64,000 bases of DNA from contig JBKBNY010000010.1 of the NCBI GenBank assembly GCA_046295175.1, forward strand, positions 186,001 to 250,000. Reading direction: 5' to 3'. The notes below the pieces were generated by a model. The model was not told the DNA's origin and ran no database searches. It saw nothing but the letters and a program-made list of their open reading frames with translations. The stretch is from JALOLV01 sp046295175 (lineage in GTDB: Bacteria > Bacteroidota > Bacteroidia > Cytophagales > Spirosomataceae). The position numbers and the translations under genes were made by a program. Each line of letters starts with the position of its first letter. Within the stretch, counting starts at the first letter, position 1. Below are positions 60,863-64,000 of this stretch, piece by piece.

Positions 60863-62233
60863 TTATTTCTTCCATTTCAGATTATTGACATTCTGCCCAA
60901 TTTTCTTACCTTCTTGCAAGCCAGTTTCGTTGTCTTGTCGAGTATGGATTCCGCCGTAAAGTCTCGACATCGCCGATTCTTCGGCGGTTGCCCAAAAAGA
61001 GTTAAACTTTCGGGTTTTGTAACCCGCTTGTCGTTCATGGTCAAAAGGGCGATTGTTGTGCGTATCATCCACAATATCAAATTTTTCTCCATAAATAGCA
61101 GTCAAAACCGTAGCCGCCGCCGCTCCTTGGGTAGCATGCCCCGAACTATACGCCGGAAAAGGTGGCTCTGGCCAAAAAGGAGACCACATACCATTGATAT
61201 AGCTCCTAATGTACGATGCAGGGCGTTCGGCATGGTAAGTGTATTTGGTTTTCCAACAGCAAATAAACGCATCTGCAACCGCCATACCGACTCTTGCGTA
61301 GCTTTCGGCAGCCTTTATGAGGTTAGGCCTTGCTGTTCTGACCGCAATATTTGTCAGATTATACGAGTGCCCTGGGGGCGAATATGTCTCGCTTGGGTCG
61401 TCTCCCCACCAAAGAGCAATCTCTTTTTCTTCTTGGGTGAGGGTAAGATTTTTATCATAAACTTCTTTAAATTGCTTGTAGTACTCCGAATTGGGCTGAT
61501 TCGAGAACTCCAATGGCTTAGGTAATGGAAGCTCACTATTAGCTTTGGTAAATGTTCGGTTATTACCCCAATATGGATGTAGTGGCATTCGGATGCTCGA
61601 CTGGCCAACCAATGGAGGTGACCATTTACCCTGACCGTAAGGATAGAAATAAGAAGGGTCAAAGTTTCGGGTATTGCCTTCGTGTCCGCCGTCGGTTTTC
61701 GACCATTCAAAAATCGCTTGAGCAATGCTTCTACCGTATTCGACCGAACGTTTTACCATTTCGGGGTCTTCGTCGGCACTGTAAGATGCAAATAGTGAGT
61801 TTTCGAGCGAGTCTATTGCTGCTTTTTTAGCCGCCGCAGTCTTCGGGTACAAATTACGAAGCATAGCCGCCTGAGCCGCATTCATACTCAAAATCCAGTG
61901 ATAAGACTTTTCGGCTTCGGGTTTAGGTAAATTTGATAAACCATTCAACTGCCCTTCGAGCGATTGGTACTCTGGAAAACCACGCACAGCACTTTCGTAC
62001 ATGGTCAATCCCATGTAGCCAAGCCCCCTCGAAGAATAGGTCGGTGTGTTAAAATCCTCTTTGTAGTTAATCCGCAGGGTCATTTCGGCCCATTTGAGTG
62101 CCACCTCGGCATTGCGATAGTAATATTCTCGGAGCGGAGGTAATTCTTTTACTACAGGTTGGCATCCCCAAATACTAAAAAGAAAACTACTCAAAATAAA
62201 TAGTTTCTTCAAAATTATAAAACTGTTTTTCAT
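60863..62233 (-). CDS. Vanadium-dependent haloperoxidase-like lipoprotein
   Basis: 456 residues from the ATG at 62233 (MKNSFIILKKLFILSSFLFS), a lipoprotein signal with Cys in SIWGCQ; the earlier start adds 19 residues of no signal character. PAP2/haloperoxidase active-site motifs are all present: KYTYHAERP (Lys and Arg six apart), FPAYSSGHAT (Ser, Gly, His) and SRLYGGIHTRQDN (Arg, His five apart). It could oxidise halides with peroxide, or be a phosphatase; the spacing favours the haloperoxidase branch. Location is the periplasm or outer membrane. Confidence 0.85.
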   Translation of the reverse strand: MKNSFIILKKLFILSSFLFSIWGCQPVVKELPPLREYYYRNAEVALKWAEMTLRINYKEDFNTPTYSSRGLGYMGLTMYESAVRGFPEYQSLEGQLNGLSNLPKPEAEKSYHWILSMNAAQAAMLRNLYPKTAAAKKAAIDSLENSLFASYSADEDPEMVKRSVEYGRSIAQAIFEWSKTDGGHEGNTRNFDPSYFYPYGQGKWSPPLVGQSSIRMPLHPYWGNNRTFTKANSELPLPKPLEFSNQPNSEYYKQFKEVYDKNLTLTQEEKEIALWWGDDPSETYSPPGHSYNLTNIAVRTARPNLIKAAESYARVGMAVADAFICCWKTKYTYHAERPASYIRSYINGMWSPFWPEPPFPAYSSGHATQGAAAATVLTAIYGEKFDIVDDTHNNRPFDHERQAGYKTRKFNSFWATAEESAMSRLYGGIHTRQDNETGLQEGKKIGQNVNNLKWKK

Positions 62234-62367
62234 AAATTCATATAAACATGACACCCTGATTATCAAGCAAATATCCTGCCACCAACACAATGCAAATTTG
62301 TATTGTTATAATACCGAATCATTGAAATATTGATTTAACTTTGTATAAACTAACATTCATCAAGCTA

Positions 62368-63585
62368 ATGCGTCTATTTCTGTTACTAATACTACCTATC
62401 ACTATATTTGCCCAAAAAACTGATTTTCAAGCAAAAAGAATCAAAAAACACTTATCTTACTTAGCTTCTGATAAACTCGAAGGGCGTGGCACTGGCTCTA
62501 TGGGCGAGCAGATGGCGGCCAAATACTTAGTCAAACAGTTCGAGAAAGCTGGTCTGAAACCCTATGGTGGCGAGGGTAGCTACTTGCAGGGATTCCCCGC
62601 TCGTAAAGGTTTACCACCCAATATGAGTTATGTGCAGTCGGCCAATATCGTAGGGTTTCTCGATAACGGAGCCGATAAAACAATCGTCATTGGGGCTCAT
62701 TACGACCACCTCGGCAAAGGCGACCAAGGGAGTTCTTTGCAGGCGAATTCGGAAGGAAGTATCCACAATGGAGCCGACGATAACGCCTCTGGAACATCGG
62801 GTTTGGTAGAATTGGCTCATTATTACGCTAAAAACGGAATCACGGAAAAACACAATTTTTTGTTTATTCTTTTTTCAGGAGAAGAATTAGGACTGATTGG
62901 TTCTAAGTATTTCTGCGATAACCCAACCATTGATTTAAAATCGGTCAATTTTATGCTCAATATGGATATGATTGGACGTTATCGTGAAGACAAAGGACTC
63001 ACCATTGGCGGCTACGGAACGAGTAGTTTTTGGGGTAAGTCCATCCCACAAATTACTCAAAATCAAGGCATTAAATATAATGTAGATTCTACGGGAGTAG
63101 GGCCATCAGACCATACTTCGTTTTATCTAAAAAACATTCCTGTACTGTTTTTCTTTACGGGTTCGCATTCGGAATACCACAAACCAACCGACGACGCCAA
63201 CCTTATTAATTACGAAGGCGAAGCCAAAATTTTGGGACTCGCCAAAGCAATCATCGAAAAAGTAGAAGAGGCTCCAAAACTTGATTATATCCAAACTTCA
63301 AACCCACACGCAGGCTCGACTCGTAGTACTTTTAAAGTTACGATGGGAATCATGCCCGATTATTCGTACGACAAAGGCGGTGTAAAAGTAGATGGCGTAA
63401 CCAAAGACCGTCCTGCCGCCAAAGCTGGCCTTATGGCTGGCGATGTGTTATTGAAACTGGGAGACGTAGATACCAAAGACGTGCAAGAATACATGAAGGC
63501 TCTCGGAAAATTTGAAAAAGGCCAAACAGTAGATGCCGAAATCAAACGTGGAAATGAGAAATTGACCGTAAAAGTCACTTTCTAA
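62368..63585 (+). CDS. M28-family metallopeptidase with PDZ domain
   Basis: 405 residues from ATG 62368 (MRLFLLLILPITIFAQ signal). Peptidase M28 with two-zinc ligands: His in GAHYDHLG, Asp in NGADDNASGT, Glu pair in FSGEELGLIG, Asp in MLNMDMIGR, His in SEYHKPTDD. A PDZ domain (about 315-400) with DRPAAKAGLMAGDVLLKLGD follows. Probably a secreted aminopeptidase. Divergent from the haloperoxidase gene. The thioredoxin-like gene follows after 75 bp. Confidence 0.92.
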   Translation: MRLFLLLILPITIFAQKTDFQAKRIKKHLSYLASDKLEGRGTGSMGEQMAAKYLVKQFEKAGLKPYGGEGSYLQGFPARKGLPPNMSYVQSANIVGFLDNGADKTIVIGAHYDHLGKGDQGSSLQANSEGSIHNGADDNASGTSGLVELAHYYAKNGITEKHNFLFILFSGEELGLIGSKYFCDNPTIDLKSVNFMLNMDMIGRYREDKGLTIGGYGTSSFWGKSIPQITQNQGIKYNVDSTGVGPSDHTSFYLKNIPVLFFFTGSHSEYHKPTDDANLINYEGEAKILGLAKAIIEKVEEAPKLDYIQTSNPHAGSTRSTFKVTMGIMPDYSYDKGGVKVDGVTKDRPAAKAGLMAGDVLLKLGDVDTKDVQEYMKALGKFEKGQTVDAEIKRGNEKLTVKVTF

Positions 63586-63660
63586 TGGCATGATTTTTGG
63601 CTGATTTGATGCAACATTTAATAAGTTTTTTCGTCTAATTCATATAAATTAACGTTACCG

Positions 63661-64000
63661 ATGAAAAAGATTCTGATTGTTTTATTCATAAGTTGTGCTT
63701 CGGGGTTATTTGCACAACAAAAACCACAAGCAAAAAAAGCTGAGATTCAGTGGATTACACTAACAGAGGCATTTACTCGTACCCAAAAAGAGCCTCGCAA
63801 AACCCTCGTAGATGCTTACACCGACTGGTGTGGCTGGTGTAAAGTGATGGATAGAGAAACCTACACAAACCCCGAGTTGATAGAATACTTGAATAAAAAT
63901 TATTACATGGTGAAGTTCAACGCCGAGTCGAAGGCACCAGTAACTATTGGTACAAATACCTACGTTTTTGACGAAAAAAGCGGAGCTCACCAAGCGGCTA
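63661..64000 (+). CDS. Thioredoxin-fold protein, 3' end outside window
   Basis: 113 residues visible, no stop before the window ends. Signal peptide MKKILIVLFISCASGLFAQ, then YTDWCGWCKVMDRETY with a CxxC active site of the thioredoxin-like (DUF255/thiol-disulfide) kind, and YYMVKFNAESKAPVT. Likely a periplasmic disulfide reductase or isomerase. It may be co-transcribed with the M28 peptidase. Confidence 0.87.
   Translation, partial: MKKILIVLFISCASGLFAQQKPQAKKAEIQWITLTEAFTRTQKEPRKTLVDAYTDWCGWCKVMDRETYTNPELIEYLNKNYYMVKFNAESKAPVTIGTNTYVFDEKSGAHQAA

Noticed and set aside
60854..61525. 223-codon plus-strand frame
   Set aside because: Antisense of the haloperoxidase-like gene, which has complete active-site motifs.

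Overview
The window looks like a chromosomal segment of a Bacteroidota bacterium, most likely order Cytophagales. I infer this from a type IX secretion (T9SS) C-terminal domain, FAQ/HAQ-type signal peptides, promoters of the TTTG-N19/20-TAnnTTTG type, near absence of Shine-Dalgarno sequences, Cys-less S14 and L36, and the coaX - outer-membrane protein - lptC order. The genus cannot be fixed from the sequence. A 100-N scaffold gap lies at 3355-3454.

Layout. 1-11635: four plus-strand genes for large secreted Ig-like repeat proteins that share modules (first truncated by the window edge, second broken by the gap, fourth with a T9SS sorting domain). 11926-14848: a membrane polyferredoxin and a FAD oxidoreductase in one operon. 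15118-16804: umuDC. 16827-21039: gpsA, then an efflux adaptor and TolC-type channel. 21476-23590: tail-specific protease. 23744-24094: rplS. 24412-41314: one long minus-strand ribosomal operon (rplC to rplQ, with secY, map, infA, rpoA). 41854-45433: a secreted protein, coaX, an outer-membrane protein and lptC. 45485-46846: pyrC. 46987-50475: small membrane proteins, a winged-helix regulator and diacylglycerol kinase. 50761-51922: a membrane protein and a decayed PIN-toxin/antitoxin pair. 52053-57162: an RND pump and an ABC exporter. 57468-62233: secreted proteins, an AraC regulator, a cupin protein and a vanadium-haloperoxidase-like lipoprotein. 62368-64000: an M28 peptidase and the start of a thioredoxin-like protein.

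The two most unusual things are these. First, in the Ig-repeat proteins the same module stands at the N-terminus and at the C-terminus, and the proteins end in a conserved Cys-rich tail instead of a known T9SS domain. Second, the spacers between ribosomal protein genes carry inverted repeats whose arms are built of degenerate 7-base words in phase, a different word in almost every spacer. Other notable points are an L15 protein fused to a helix-hairpin-helix domain, an S3 protein with a Gly/Arg/Asn-rich tail, a structured rplC leader with two promoters, a strong Shine-Dalgarno before map, absence of rpsJ upstream of rplC, and a pair of about 65-bp interspersed palindromes at 50.6 and 57.4 kb.

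No rRNA, tRNA, CRISPR array, insertion sequence or prophage was recognised.
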